Source of the DNA: Symmachiella macrocystis
GTDB lineage: Bacteria; Planctomycetota; Planctomycetia; Planctomycetales; Planctomycetaceae
Direction: 5' to 3'
Assembly: GCF_007860075.1 (NCBI RefSeq)
Contig: NZ_SJPP01000002.1
Span: 434,001-498,000 of the forward strand
Length of the DNA: 64,000 nt
Shown: positions 45,394 through 55,449 of the stretch, piece after piece
How the letters are laid out: the number at the start of each line of letters is the position of its first letter
Position numbering within the stretch: position 1 is the first letter of the stretch
The notes under the pieces: generated by a model
Database searches by the model: none
The model's input: only the letters and a program-made list of their open reading frames with translations
What the model was told of the DNA's origin: nothing
Made by a program: the position numbers and the translations under genes

Positions 45394-48300
45394 TCACTGT
45401 GACTGGTCCGCGCGAATCATTGTGAACCCCGCAGCCAATTCATCCGTTAGCAACCCGCCGATTTCTGCGAAGATTCGCTCGTAATCGGTCTCATCGCTGC
45501 TGCCAATAGTCTTCAGTGGAGCCGTTGCCAACATCTCGACGATGGATTCATGAAACTTATCGTCAATCGTAAGGTCCAACAGGGACGTTCCGACCAGTCG
45601 GGCGGCGTCTTCGGCGGCTGCATTGTCTACATCGAACAGAGATGTGGATTCGCTGGTTGCGTCGACCAAGTAGACGGTACTTTTCTCGCCATTCTTGGAA
45701 GACGGCAACAAAGCCGGTGAAGGATCGGCAGTAACTTGCGGGTTGGTGTTCCTTGCAGCGGGATTAAAGCCAGCGGCTACATTTTCGCCGGCGGCGACAA
45801 CCGCAACTGGTCCCTGCGAGAAGATCAGATAAGCGACCTGTTCGGTGGTATGACTTCTTTCAGTATCTCCGGCGACATCTTCATCAATCGCAAGACCAAT
45901 CGTGTTACTGGACTCATTTGAAGAAAGCGGTGTTTCACCGTAGAGAACGGCCCAGCCGCCGTTACCGCCATCCATACCAGCCAGTGAGGCAACTGCCGAA
46001 ATTGGCGCGCCATCCGTCGAGACATTGTAATTGTAAGCAGGGCTGTTGCCGTATCCAGCAATGGAATCAGCCCCCAAACCAGCAGTGTAATTTAAGCCGT
46101 CGATGGTTCCTGAGCCCGATTCAATCACGATGTAACCGATGGTTTCATCATTTCGTGTTGAGTCAGGATCTTCGCCGACGTTTTTACCGACATAAAGGCT
46201 GTTGGCAGACGGAGCGTTGGTTCGCGAAGTACCACGAGACCAGAAGGTTGAAAAACCAGCATCATTTTCAGACATCACTTGCCCGACAACAACCGGAGCG
46301 CTGTAGTTGTTGGCATAACTACGTTCCTCACCGACCCAACTATTGTTTTCGTCTGTCCTGGTCGAGACGAACTTGACTGCTTCCATCGTAATTCCATGGT
46401 TGGCCTGAGTGTAAACACCTTCTTCGACCACCGTATAATGGACCTTCATCGCCGAAATTGGGTCTACCGATCCATCGGTTCGTTGCAATTTGATTTCAAA
46501 ACTATTTCCGTTGGCATTCCGAATACGGGTCACCACGGGAGGGTCTCCCGCCTTGCTATTCACTGTGGCAACAACAACCATCGAATCATAGGTGTGCCCC
46601 ACTTCGACCGTCTGCCATTGATCCGAGACCCCGCCGAGAACATCAGTACGAAATTCAGGGTTACCAATTTGAACGGGAGTTGGTTCAGAAAAGACGATAT
46701 AGGCCACTTGTTCGGAAGTATGACTTCGTTCACTGTCTTTAGCGATGTCTTCATCAATCGCAAGCCCCAGTGAATTAGCGGACAGCGGGTCTGCTCCATA
46801 GAGTACAGCCCAACCGCCATTATTGCCGTCCATGCCAGCCTGTGAGACGACAGCTGACAGCGGTGTTCCACTGATTGCGAAGTTGTAATTGTACGCAGGG
46901 CTGTTATCGATTCCCAAAACGGAATCTGCCCCCAGGCCGGCGGTGAAATTCAAGCCGTCAATGGTTCCTGAGCCCGATTCAATCACGATAAAGCCAAGGG
47001 TTTCATCGTTCCGAATTCGATCGGAATCTTCGCCAACATGTTTTCCCACGTAAAAATCGGTGGGTGTTGGAACATTGGACCTACTCGATCCGCGTGACCA
47101 GAAGGCGGAAAAACCGGAATCATTCTCGGTCATCACCTGACCAATCACCACCGGAGCGGTGTAGCTGTTTTGATATTCTTGTTGTTCTCCCGCCCAACTG
47201 CTGTTGTTGTCGGTGATGCTGGAATCATACTTGACCGCTTCCATGGTAATTCCATGGTCAGTTTCGTTGTAACTCCCCTCTTCCACGGCAATGTAATGAA
47301 CGTTCCTGCCCGGAATTGCCGTCGTCGATCCGTCGGTCCGTTGTAGTTTGATTTCAAAGCTGTTTCCGTTGGCATTACGGATACGAGAAACAACGGGTGG
47401 GTCTCCCGCCTGACTATTCACCGTTGAAACCACAACCAGCGAGTTGTAAGTATGATCGAGAGTAACAATTTGCCACTGATCGGTTACGCCCGTGAGAACT
47501 TCAGATCGAACAGCCGGTTCCGAAACGGCATTTCCAACCGTCAATGCGAACGAAATCTCCGATTCAGCACCATCGCTATCTGTGGCTGTAATCGTCACTG
47601 TCCCACTGTCTGCAGTGCTCGTTGTATCAAAGGACCAACTCCATGTGCCGTCGTTATTGTCAACGACGGTCCCCACTGAAGCGGAAAGAGATACGTTATC
47701 ATTACCAACGTCGCCATAGCTGCCGCTATTATTTGCGGTATTGCCTTCAATGACCTCGACAGAGGCACTATTGACTCCCACTCCCGGAGCAACGTTATTG
47801 ACCGTTAACGCAAATGTCGTTTCCGAAGCAGCGCCATCACTATCGGTTGCGGTGATGGTGACAGCTGTGCTGTCGTCAGGGCCATCCGTCGTATCGTATG
47901 ACCAACTCCAGGTCCCATTGTTGTTGTCGACAATCGTACCGACAGATGCAGAGAGCACAATGCCATCGTTTCCGGCATCGCCATAGGTACCCGTATTATT
48001 CGCGGTGTCGTTTTCGTCTACGGTGACGGACGAATTGTCAGCCCCGACCGTCGGAGCGAGATTATTCACCGTCAACGAGAAGGTCGTCTGCGCGGCCGCG
48101 TTTGCATCATCTGTCGCCGTGATTGTGACCACGGTGCTGTCGTCAGGGCCATCGGTCGTATCGTAAGACCAACTCCAGGTCCCGTCGTTGTTGTCAATGA
48201 TCGTACCCATCGACGCGGTGACGGTCACGGGGTCGCCATTCGCATCCCCGTACGTGCCACTGTTATTGGCCGTGCCTCCTTCATTGACGGCCACCGTGGC

Positions 48301-51300
48301 CTGGTCGACGCCGACGGTGGGCGGCAGATTGTTAATGGTCAGGCTGAATGACGTCTGGGTGGCTACGTTGTCACTATCGGTCGCCGTGATCGTCACCGTT
48401 TGACCGCCGTTGGGTTCGCCGGTCGTGTCGAACGACCAGGACCAAGTGCCGTTGTTGTTGTCGACCAGCGTGCCAATGGAAGCTGTCACAGTGACGGTGT
48501 CGTCCCCGACATCATTGTAAACGCCGCTGTTGTTGGCAGTGCTTCCCCCCGAAACAGACACCGTCGCATTGTCAGCGGCTACCGTTGGGGCCACATTGTC
48601 GACCGTTAATGCAAATGTGGTTTGTGCCGCTGCGCCGTCGCCATCGGTTGCGGTGATCGTGACCGTGTCGCTTTCATCAGGGCCATCGGTCGTATCGTAG
48701 GACCAACTCCAGGTCCCGTTGTTGTTGTCAATGATCGTGCCCATCGACGCGGAAAGACTGACAGTATCACCAGCCGTATCGCCGAATGTACCGGTGTTGG
48801 TCGCAGCAGTTCCTTCAGGAACGGTGATAGACGAGGAATCAACAGCTATCGTCGGAGCGACGTTGTTGATGTTTTCAAAGTAATGAACTTGTTCATTTAA
48901 CCCTTCAAATACAAACGCATCCAGGTCGCCATCACCATCCACGTCGCTCAATCGGGATCGCCAGCCCCCCGCGGTGTCAGGCGCAGTGGGAGTGATGAAG
49001 GTCGAAACGAAACCAGTCGTAAAAGTACCGGAGCCGTCATTTTCCCACGTCTGGATCGTGCCATTTACACCATATGTGGAAAAGAAAGCGTCGAGGTCGC
49101 CATCGCCATCGAGGTCACCAATTTGGATGCCTTCAATGCCTCCCTGGCCATTTTCATTGGTGAAAGTGCGTTGGCTGTCATAACTGAAGTTGCCCACTCC
49201 GTCGTTGCGCCACAGTTCCACGTAATCGGGATCACCACTGTTAACGACGAGCATTAAATCAAGGTCACCATCGTCATCAAAGTCACCCTGTTCGACATTC
49301 CAATGACGATTTTCCCCAAAGTCCTGGGCGGACTTCGTGAACGTGCCCGATCCATCATTCAACCAAAGTTCACTTGTTTGGCCGGAATTGAAGTTGGCGA
49401 AGACGATGTCGAGAGAACCGTCACCGTCGAAGTCTCCCACTGTGGTATCCCAGGTATCATCATCGGCTGTGGTCATCGGCATTGAGGTGATCTGCGTGAA
49501 GCTGCCGCTACCGTCATTGAAGAGCAGCAGGCTATTTCCGGTACCACCGAAGCTGGAGCCGTCATCGTCTGCCACGATCAGGTCCACATCCCCATCGCCA
49601 TCGAGGTCACCCACTTCGACTTCATAAGCTTCGAGGCTGCTGATTCCAACGATATCGATACCGGTACCGAAGTTACCCGCACCATCATTCAGATAAACGG
49701 CTTGAGTCGATTTGACCAGTACCACGATGTCGAGGTAACCATCGTTGTTGAAGTCAGCAATTTCAGTTCCCAAGGCATGGTGCGCTGCCGCAGGGTTTGC
49801 TTCAATTGCCAAGGCTTGGCCCGAATCGACGAGAATTTCCGCATTCTCGTCATAAAACCAAATCTGATGTCCACCATTGACAAACGCGAACACGGCGTCG
49901 TCCCAACCGTCGCCGTTCAAATCGCCGAAAACAACTTCTTTGACAAAGTCACCGTCATTCACGCCCGGAGCGATATCTCCTTCAACGAATTCACCAAGGC
50001 TGGTTGCCGTGTTTACGGTGATGACATCAATGTCGTAATCGTTATTGTTCGTCAGGTCGGTGTCATTCACCAAATGAGGGGTTGTCACCGAGGCCTTGTT
50101 GAAGACGAACGATTGGGCATCCGCCGTAACGGTTCCGCTGACCGTGTATGTGATTGTGGAACCGGAGGCGAGGTCGATCAATTCATTGATGTCACCCGTT
50201 CCGCTCGTATTCCCACTCGCACCTGCCGACAGCACCGCCGTCCAGGTCATGTTTTCCAGTTCAGCGTTGAACGTGTCAGCGACAGTTGCTCCAACCACAT
50301 CGACGGGGCCATTGTTTGTCACGGTCAGGGTGTAAGTAACCGCTTCGCCTTGAGCGACCGATGTAGGACCGGAGGATTTCTCAATGTTCAGATCCGTCTC
50401 GGCGCCTGAAATCGTGATGAAATAGTCCTCGACTTCACCATCAACAGCTTCACCATCATAAGAGAGGCCGGCTTGCGTACTAACGCGCAGTCTTGCGTAA
50501 GTAGAGCCAGTGACTGCGGCGAGAGGGATCGTAAAGTTCAGGTCGTTGTCTCCTGCAACCACAGCTTGATCAACGACAAACTGTTCGCCGTCATCAGCGA
50601 AGTCACCGTCTTGGTTGTAATCGATCCACCCATTGAGAAAACCGGAACTTGAAGCAACCACGGTCCCGGTGACGTTGTCACCGGCAATCAAAGCGGTGAT
50701 GGCTGTGATTCCATCATCGTAAGTATCGAGTGAGGCGTTGACATCGGGTTGACCATCAAATTCCGTGTCGACAGTCGCTCCCAGATGCAGACCGGACCCA
50801 CCCAGATGGCTGGCCCCGTTGCTGGCTGCTAACGTCGAATAAGAATCAGGCGCGTCGCCGTAATCCTTGGGAGTGGTCAAAACATAGCCGACAATTGGCG
50901 ATCCCGTATCGGAGGCCCATTCTCCATTGGGGTTTGTAGGACTCACTTCGTTACTTAGTTCGCCGCTCGCTTCCAGCGAGAAGGAGAGGTCCACCGTTTG
51001 CCCCAATTCAATGATTGAGTTACCAAATTGGTCAGTCAGGAATCCTTCAAACGGAACCATCATTTCCAGTTTGGTACTATCAGCAGATTGGGCAAATGTG
51101 ATGTTTCCCGTAACGACGGGTCCTCTATCCTGGACAAAGGTGACTGAATCGTTTCCGCCATTAGCGGGGTCGTCGTTTTTGTAGACCCACTGGGTGTAGT
51201 GGTCGTAGTCGCCGGCTTTAATCTCCACGAATCCCGGGTCAAATGGCCCTTGGGTTTGGGGGCCTCCCCATACATAGTTGCCACCGGATTGATCGGCAAA

Positions 51301-51882
51301 CGATTGTTCCAGCTCAGCATCATCTAACGCACCATGGAGCAGGTAGTGGCCCGTATTGATAGCTCCGTTATAGAATTCCAGTTCGGCATTCATGTCATAG
51401 CCGTCTGAAGTGGGATAATATCCCCCTTCGTTCAGCCAGTAGCCGGTCGAGTCATCGTTATCGACATCAATCGTCACGATGACGTAATAACGACCCGATC
51501 GCAGACCTTCAGCTAGGTTTTCCTGTTGAGTGGCACCAATCTCGCCGCTCGCTTCGAAATAGAAATAGAAGTTTTCTTCATCGTGGCTAACTTTGTATTC
51601 CAGTAAATCAACGTCGGGGTGGTCGACATAACTGGGGGTGTCATTCTGCCCGTTGTGATCAGTGTCGTGTTGATCGTCAGTGGCGTCAGTGTAGCTTGTG
51701 ACAGCCTCCCAATCACTAAACTCACCATCGATCACAATGCTCGAAGCGGAGAGCAATATCCGCGTTTCCAAAACCTCAGCCGACCAATTACGCTGCTGTT
51801 TTCTTCGTCGGGTGTTTTGTTCAGTTCTGCTTTTTGCAGTGAAGAGAGAAGCGAGGCGCGCATGAATCCAGGGCAATGCCAT
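45394..51882 (-). CDS. Giant surface protein: LEPR-XLL, GEVED, DUF11, FG-GAP, cadherin-like repeats
   Basis: About 2162 residues (ATG at 51882; a TTG four codons upstream is also possible). The N-terminus has a planctomycete sorting motif, VLETRILLSA, in place of LEPR-XLL. In order: a beta domain with GEFSDWEAV (~50-330), GEVED domain (~340-495; DYGDAPDSYST), DUF11 (~500-610; ETDLNIEKSSGPTSVAQGEA), seven FG-GAP/VCBS repeats (~650-1005; LDGDGDVDLIV), five cadherin-like repeats of ~89 residues (~1005-1450) and two ~285-residue repeats (~1455-2025) that I do not recognise. Calcium-binding and adhesion are likely. It is the largest island gene and is intact. Composition is Asp/Thr/Asn rich. Confidence 0.9.
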   Translation of the reverse strand: MALPWIHARLASLFTAKSRTEQNTRRRKQQRNWSAEVLETRILLSASSIVIDGEFSDWEAVTSYTDATDDQHDTDHNGQNDTPSYVDHPDVDLLEYKVSHDEENFYFYFEASGEIGATQQENLAEGLRSGRYYVIVTIDVDNDDSTGYWLNEGGYYPTSDGYDMNAELEFYNGAINTGHYLLHGALDDAELEQSFADQSGGNYVWGGPQTQGPFDPGFVEIKAGDYDHYTQWVYKNDDPANGGNDSVTFVQDRGPVVTGNITFAQSADSTKLEMMVPFEGFLTDQFGNSIIELGQTVDLSFSLEASGELSNEVSPTNPNGEWASDTGSPIVGYVLTTPKDYGDAPDSYSTLAASNGASHLGGSGLHLGATVDTEFDGQPDVNASLDTYDDGITAITALIAGDNVTGTVVASSSGFLNGWIDYNQDGDFADDGEQFVVDQAVVAGDNDLNFTIPLAAVTGSTYARLRVSTQAGLSYDGEAVDGEVEDYFITISGAETDLNIEKSSGPTSVAQGEAVTYTLTVTNNGPVDVVGATVADTFNAELENMTWTAVLSAGASGNTSGTGDINELIDLASGSTITYTVSGTVTADAQSFVFNKASVTTPHLVNDTDLTNNNDYDIDVITVNTATSLGEFVEGDIAPGVNDGDFVKEVVFGDLNGDGWDDAVFAFVNGGHQIWFYDENAEILVDSGQALAIEANPAAAHHALGTEIADFNNDGYLDIVVLVKSTQAVYLNDGAGNFGTGIDIVGISSLEAYEVEVGDLDGDGDVDLIVADDDGSSFGGTGNSLLLFNDGSGSFTQITSMPMTTADDDTWDTTVGDFDGDGSLDIVFANFNSGQTSELWLNDGSGTFTKSAQDFGENRHWNVEQGDFDDDGDLDLMLVVNSGDPDYVELWRNDGVGNFSYDSQRTFTNENGQGGIEGIQIGDLDGDGDLDAFFSTYGVNGTIQTWENDGSGTFTTGFVSTFITPTAPDTAGGWRSRLSDVDGDGDLDAFVFEGLNEQVHYFENINNVAPTIAVDSSSITVPEGTAATNTGTFGDTAGDTVSLSASMGTIIDNNNGTWSWSYDTTDGPDESDTVTITATDGDGAAAQTTFALTVDNVAPTVAADNATVSVSGGSTANNSGVYNDVGDDTVTVTASIGTLVDNNNGTWSWSFDTTGEPNGGQTVTITATDSDNVATQTSFSLTINNLPPTVGVDQATVAVNEGGTANNSGTYGDANGDPVTVTASMGTIIDNNDGTWSWSYDTTDGPDDSTVVTITATDDANAAAQTTFSLTVNNLAPTVGADNSSVTVDENDTANNTGTYGDAGNDGIVLSASVGTIVDNNNGTWSWSYDTTDGPDDSTAVTITATDSDGAASETTFALTVNNVAPGVGVNSASVEVIEGNTANNSGSYGDVGNDNVSLSASVGTVVDNNDGTWSWSFDTTSTADSGTVTITATDSDGAESEISFALTVGNAVSEPAVRSEVLTGVTDQWQIVTLDHTYNSLVVVSTVNSQAGDPPVVSRIRNANGNSFEIKLQRTDGSTTAIPGRNVHYIAVEEGSYNETDHGITMEAVKYDSSITDNNSSWAGEQQEYQNSYTAPVVIGQVMTENDSGFSAFWSRGSSRSNVPTPTDFYVGKHVGEDSDRIRNDETLGFIVIESGSGTIDGLNFTAGLGADSVLGIDNSPAYNYNFAISGTPLSAVVSQAGMDGNNGGWAVLYGADPLSANSLGLAIDEDIAKDSERSHTSEQVAYIVFSEPTPVQIGNPEFRTDVLGGVSDQWQTVEVGHTYDSMVVVATVNSKAGDPPVVTRIRNANGNSFEIKLQRTDGSVDPISAMKVHYTVVEEGVYTQANHGITMEAVKFVSTRTDENNSWVGEERSYANNYSAPVVVGQVMSENDAGFSTFWSRGTSRTNAPSANSLYVGKNVGEDPDSTRNDETIGYIVIESGSGTIDGLNYTAGLGADSIAGYGNSPAYNYNVSTDGAPISAVASLAGMDGGNGGWAVLYGETPLSSNESSNTIGLAIDEDVAGDTERSHTTEQVAYLIFSQGPVAVVAAGENVAAGFNPAARNTNPQVTADPSPALLPSSKNGEKSTVYLVDATSESTSLFDVDNAAAEDAARLVGTSLLDLTIDDKFHESIVEMLATAPLKTIGSSDETDYERIFAEIGGLLTDELAAGFTMIRADQSQ
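45820..47520 (-). repeat. Tandem ~285-residue repeat, two copies (within surface protein)
   Basis: Both copies carry the blocks DQWQ-V--(D/G)HTY-S(L/M)VVV, VV-RIRNANGNSFEIKLQRT, GSGTIDGLN and GGWAVLYG, in the same order. Amino-acid identity is high, so duplication is fairly recent. No domain family recognised. Confidence 0.75.
47530..48870 (-). repeat. Five cadherin-like repeats (within surface protein)
   Basis: Five units of about 265 bases. Each has N(V/L)APTV near the start, then TANN(S/T)G-YGD, DNN(N/D)GTWSWS(Y/F)DTT and VTITATD. Coding repeats, not CRISPR. Confidence 0.85.
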
Positions 51883-52466
51883 ACTGTCGTCCAATTTCCA
51901 GAATGAAGGTCCCGAGAAGTGAGGGAAAAGCTCCTGCTCCGCCCGATTTTTGTACGAATATCAGTAAGAGAATAAGGCTTCAATCGTAAGGCTGCATTCT
52001 GAAGGGCGAAGTGAAACTCGGAAAAATGCAGCTGGTCGCGTAAGCGACAGAGATAGGATGTTCCAACGCACTATGCAGTCTATGATGGTTGTCGTCAAGC
52101 CTCCCCAGTCGATTGCCCAAAGTGCCGTCCCAAGCGCGGGCGATAACATTTTGTCAGTTCCTGAGATAGCATTGTTACTCCCCCCGCTGAACGCTCTGGG
52201 ACAATACCGACGCCGGCGGATTGTCTCAATCGGACTATATCTTCGGCTCACGAAATTGCGGCATAGTTGGCCGAGAGCACGACCAGGGCCATACGACGAC
52301 ATTCCATTTCACACTATTGGACCGCGCGGGCAGCAGCAGACATTAACTACGCCACTTCTACCAAGTGCGACGCTGACATTAAGTTCGACGGGTCGAATCT
52401 AGCAGACCTATGGGATGGCAAAGGTCAGTTGTGGCAACTTGAGAAATGGGATGCTACCATGGACGC
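51883..52466. other. Intergenic region between surface protein and ankyrin gene
   Basis: The two genes are divergent, so both promoters should lie here. Short open frames on both strands show no motif. Confidence 0.4.
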
Positions 52467-53159
52467 ATGAAAAACCACCTTTACCGAACATGCGTTGGTC
52501 AGCGATCTCGAATACTCATGTTGGCTGCCGTGCCGCTGCTCCTGGTCGGTTGCGAGAAGGCGACCGAGTCGGTCTCGGACACAACGGCGGGGCCATTGAA
52601 CGATTCGAACCAAGCCGTCGAAGAAAAAGCCTTCGCGCACGAGACGCATGCAGCCCCTTCCGCAAAAGAGGAAATCAAAAAAGTCACATTCGAGGTACCG
52701 GCCTTTTTGGATGCCGCACTTCACGGAAAGATTGACACCGTCCAGCGGGCCATTGAATCGGGCATGGATGTCAATACGACTGACGAACAGCAGCGCACGG
52801 CCTTAATGTTCGCCGCATTCAACGGTCACACTCCCCTGGTCAAGCTATTGCTGGAGCAGGGTGCCTCGGTGGGGGAACGTGATGAAACAGGGCGTACGGC
52901 ACTGATGTTCGCCGCAACTGGCGCCAATGCGGAAGCGGTCGAGTTGTTGATTGAGGCAGGTGCTGAAGTCAATGCAGCCGATACCGGCGAAGGGTTTACA
53001 GCGCTCATGCACGCGGCGGCTGAGGGACAAATAAAGGTTGTGCAGGTGCTTTTGAAACACAAAGCAGATCCAGCCATTCGCGATACGGATGGTGATACCG
53101 CGCGCGATTTTGCCAAGAAAAATGGCCACGCCGAGGTCGTCCAATTACTTGAAAAGTAG
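52467..53159 (+). CDS. Ankyrin-repeat lipoprotein
   Basis: 230 residues from the ATG at 52467; seven codons upstream are in frame but not signal-like. Lipoprotein signal with lipobox LLVGC (ILMLAAVPLLLVGC). A linker precedes four to five ankyrin repeats: AALHGKIDTVQRAIESGMDV, RTALMFAAFNGHTPLVKLLL, RTALMFAATGANAEAVELLI, FTALMHAAAEGQIKVVQVLL and a final half repeat DGDTARDFAKKNGHAEVVQL. It probably binds another protein at the membrane. Divergent from the giant surface gene. Confidence 0.88.
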   Translation: MKNHLYRTCVGQRSRILMLAAVPLLLVGCEKATESVSDTTAGPLNDSNQAVEEKAFAHETHAAPSAKEEIKKVTFEVPAFLDAALHGKIDTVQRAIESGMDVNTTDEQQRTALMFAAFNGHTPLVKLLLEQGASVGERDETGRTALMFAATGANAEAVELLIEAGAEVNAADTGEGFTALMHAAAEGQIKVVQVLLKHKADPAIRDTDGDTARDFAKKNGHAEVVQLLEK

Positions 53160-53323
53160 AACAAAAAGTACCTTCAGCCCCCGCATACTTCGTGCGTTGG
53201 CAGCAAGGCATCTCGATTGATTCGCAAGGTCTATACGGCTGACCTTGCTAGGCTATAAGACCATTGATCTGAGCTAGGCCAAAAGGAATTCCACAAAGGG
53301 AAGATGCGATGCCAAACATATTG

Positions 53324-54466
53324 TCATCCATCCGCGCAGTCCGAGAACAGTACCGCGGTATTGCCAAACAGCCGCATGATCTCGGCTATGTGCTCGTCGT
53401 TCAGTTCCTTGCGTTTCCTACCAAGACTTTTCCGCATCTTCTGCCACATACCGCTGGCATCGATCAACTGCACCTTCCCCTTGCGGCCAGCCGGCTTGCG
53501 GTTGGTCACGATCCAGATGTAGGTGCTGATGCCGGTGTTGTAGAACATTTCGGTCGGCAAGCCGATGATCGCCTCCAGCCGATCGTTTTCCAGCACATAG
53601 CGGCGAATCTCGCTCTCCCCGCTTCCCGCATTGCCGGTGAACAACGGCGAACCATTGAGGACAATCCCAAACCGGCTGCCACCATCCTTCGTCGGCCGCA
53701 TTTTGGAAATCATGTGCATCAGAAACAGCAGTGACCCATCGCTGACACGCGGCAGACCGGGACCAAAGCGACCGTTGAAGCCGTCTTGGGCGTGTTCCTT
53801 TTTGATTTCCTTCTGAATCTTTTTCCATTCCACGCCAAACGGCGGATTGAAAAACATGTAGTCGAAGTGCTCGCCCGGTAGGCCATCACTCTACAGCGTG
53901 TTGCCGTGGATGATGTCGTGCCCCTTGATCAACATGTCGGCTTTGCAGATGGCGTACGACTCGCCATTGAGTTCCTGGCCATACATCACCAGCCGCGCAT
54001 CGGGGTTCTGCCCACTGAGATGATCCTCCGCCACCGACAACATCCCCCCGGCCCCGGCAGTCGGATCGTACAGCGAGCGAACAATCCCCGGCTTGACCAG
54101 GGCGTCGTCATCCTCGATGGACAGCAGGTTGACCATCAGGCGAATGACTTCCCGCGGCGTAAAGTGCTCCTCGGCAGTTTCGTTGGAGAGTTCCGCGAAC
54201 TTGCGAATCAACTCCTCAAACACATACCCCATCTGCTCATTACTGACGACCTCAGGATGCAGATCGACATTGGCAAACTTTTCGGTGACCAAATACAGCA
54301 GATTGGCCCGCGACAGCCGGTCAACCTGAACGTGAAAGTCGAAGCACTCAAAAATATCGCGGACAGCCGGCGAAAAGGCCTGGATGCAGGAGAACATGTT
54401 CTCGCCGATATTGTCCTGATCACCCATCAGCTTTTTGATGTCCAGCGGCGAGGTGTTGTAGAACAA
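53324..54466 (-). pseudogene. Type I restriction HsdM methyltransferase remnant with amber stop
   Basis: One frame from 54466: NTSPLDIKKLMGDQDNIGEN, EEHFTPREVIRLMVNLL, YDPTAGAGGMLSVAEDHL (motif I), ADMLIKGHDIIHGNTL, then TAG (53893-53891), [13 protein letters not shown] (motif IV NPPF), [20 protein letters not shown] and [18 protein letters not shown]. The HsdM N-terminal helical domain and the C-terminus are missing, and no hsdS or hsdR is found next to it. One stop and two truncations make a functional enzyme unlikely. Confidence 0.85.
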
Positions 54467-54648
54467 CTGGCCGGACTGGGAATTTTCTGGCGAGCGACGC
54501 CTACCCCTTGTACTCTTTTGATAGTGTCTGCCGTTCGCGCCAACACGTGCAGGAGGCGATCATCGTGGTGGGGTAGGATTGAGGTGGTGAGCTTTGATCA
54601 AGAATCGTACGAAATCGTTGTACTATCTTGGCACTTTGTTAAAAACAA

Positions 54649-55017
54649 TTGCAAAATCGATCGGCGGATCATCTATCGACGGATTCTCCTTATTTGACGG
54701 AAGAAGAAGGCTACGCTGGGCTAGGTTGCCTATCACATCTTGCTGGAACAGTTCTTGTACTGGGGTCCCTGCTATTTGCTTGGTTTGAATCGCCTGGCGT
54801 GCGTGGATGGGTCGGGGTCGCAGTCTGTGTTTTGCTCAGTATCCCATTGTTTTTTGGGGGACGCCGCTTTAGGCAGATCTCAGACCACATCAAACGAGAA
54901 GACCTCCGTCTGTGGCGTCGTGCCGTCGAGGTCGTTCCTTTGATGCGTCGTGAAGATACCATTTTAGTACTACAAGGAGAAAATGGATCCACGTGGACCG
55001 ATAATGGTTTGTGGTAG
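54649..55017 (+). CDS. Small membrane protein, hypothetical
   Basis: 122 residues, start TTG. Two hydrophobic helices (residues ~25-45, HLAGTVLVLGSLLFAWF; and ~52-70, GWVGVAVCVLLSIPLFFGG) precede a basic helical end (RRFRQISDHIKREDLRLWRR). No family recognised. It follows the HsdM remnant on the opposite strand, near the right end of the island. Start choice is weak; no ATG lies in frame nearby. Confidence 0.45.
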   Translation: MQNRSADHLSTDSPYLTEEEGYAGLGCLSHLAGTVLVLGSLLFAWFESPGVRGWVGVAVCVLLSIPLFFGGRRFRQISDHIKREDLRLWRRAVEVVPLMRREDTILVLQGENGSTWTDNGLW

Positions 55018-55419
55018 TAGGTCGTTCAAACTGCCTCAATACCTGATCATAAAAACAAGGATTTCAATATTTGGCCTTACTTAAAGCTCAAAGTGATCAC
55101 GCTATAGAGCGGCCCGACAGCTTCTCCATAGGGTGACTGAATTAGCGCAGTAGAGACGGAGGAGCAACCTGCCATCTTGGGCAGTTCGCCAGTCCATGTG
55201 CTCCGCTGGTGAAATACTTTCGCAAGATTTTGGATGACGGGCTTCACCGTAAGCCAACGGCGGCATGAATTACTCTCATGACGGTGGTTCGTTCGCATGC
55301 AGATAATCGCGTCCAGATTTCGACCAACTGGGCCAAGCCATCATCAACTGCACCGGATTTCGCAACGCCTTGTTCTGCTGGTTGTTCTAAGCTATCGCCA
55401 GCGCAGTCAGTTACGTTAT
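55018..55419. other. Gap at the right end of the island
   Basis: No gene is recognised between the small membrane protein gene and the right att repeat. Confidence 0.4.
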
Positions 55420-55445
55420 CAGGTTCGAGTCCTGTATCGCCCACT
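55420..55445. repeat. attR: second copy of tRNA-Val 3' repeat
   Basis: Exact 26-bp copy of 38734-38759, here without the rest of a tRNA. Marks the right end of the island. Confidence 0.85.
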
Positions 55446-55449
55446 CGAT

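Larger units (their letters stand above)
38734..55445. mobile_element. tRNA-Val genomic island, about 16.7 kb
   Basis: Bounded by the 26-bp direct repeat, with a tyrosine integrase remnant at the left end pointing at the tRNA, which is the classic integrative-element layout. Contents are accessory and partly decayed: isomerase and WD40 fragments, hydrolases, IS remnants, a giant surface protein, an ankyrin lipoprotein, an HsdM remnant. The integrase is broken, so the island is probably fixed. Confidence 0.8.

Noticed and set aside
47530-48870. Regular ~265-bp repeats resembling an array
   Set aside because: They encode cadherin-like repeats in frame; unit size and lack of spacers exclude CRISPR.
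49702-50409. 235-codon plus frame
   Set aside because: Antisense to the giant surface protein repeats.
55390-55446. Second tRNA-Val gene
   Set aside because: Only the 26-bp 3' end is present; no D-arm or anticodon arm precedes it.
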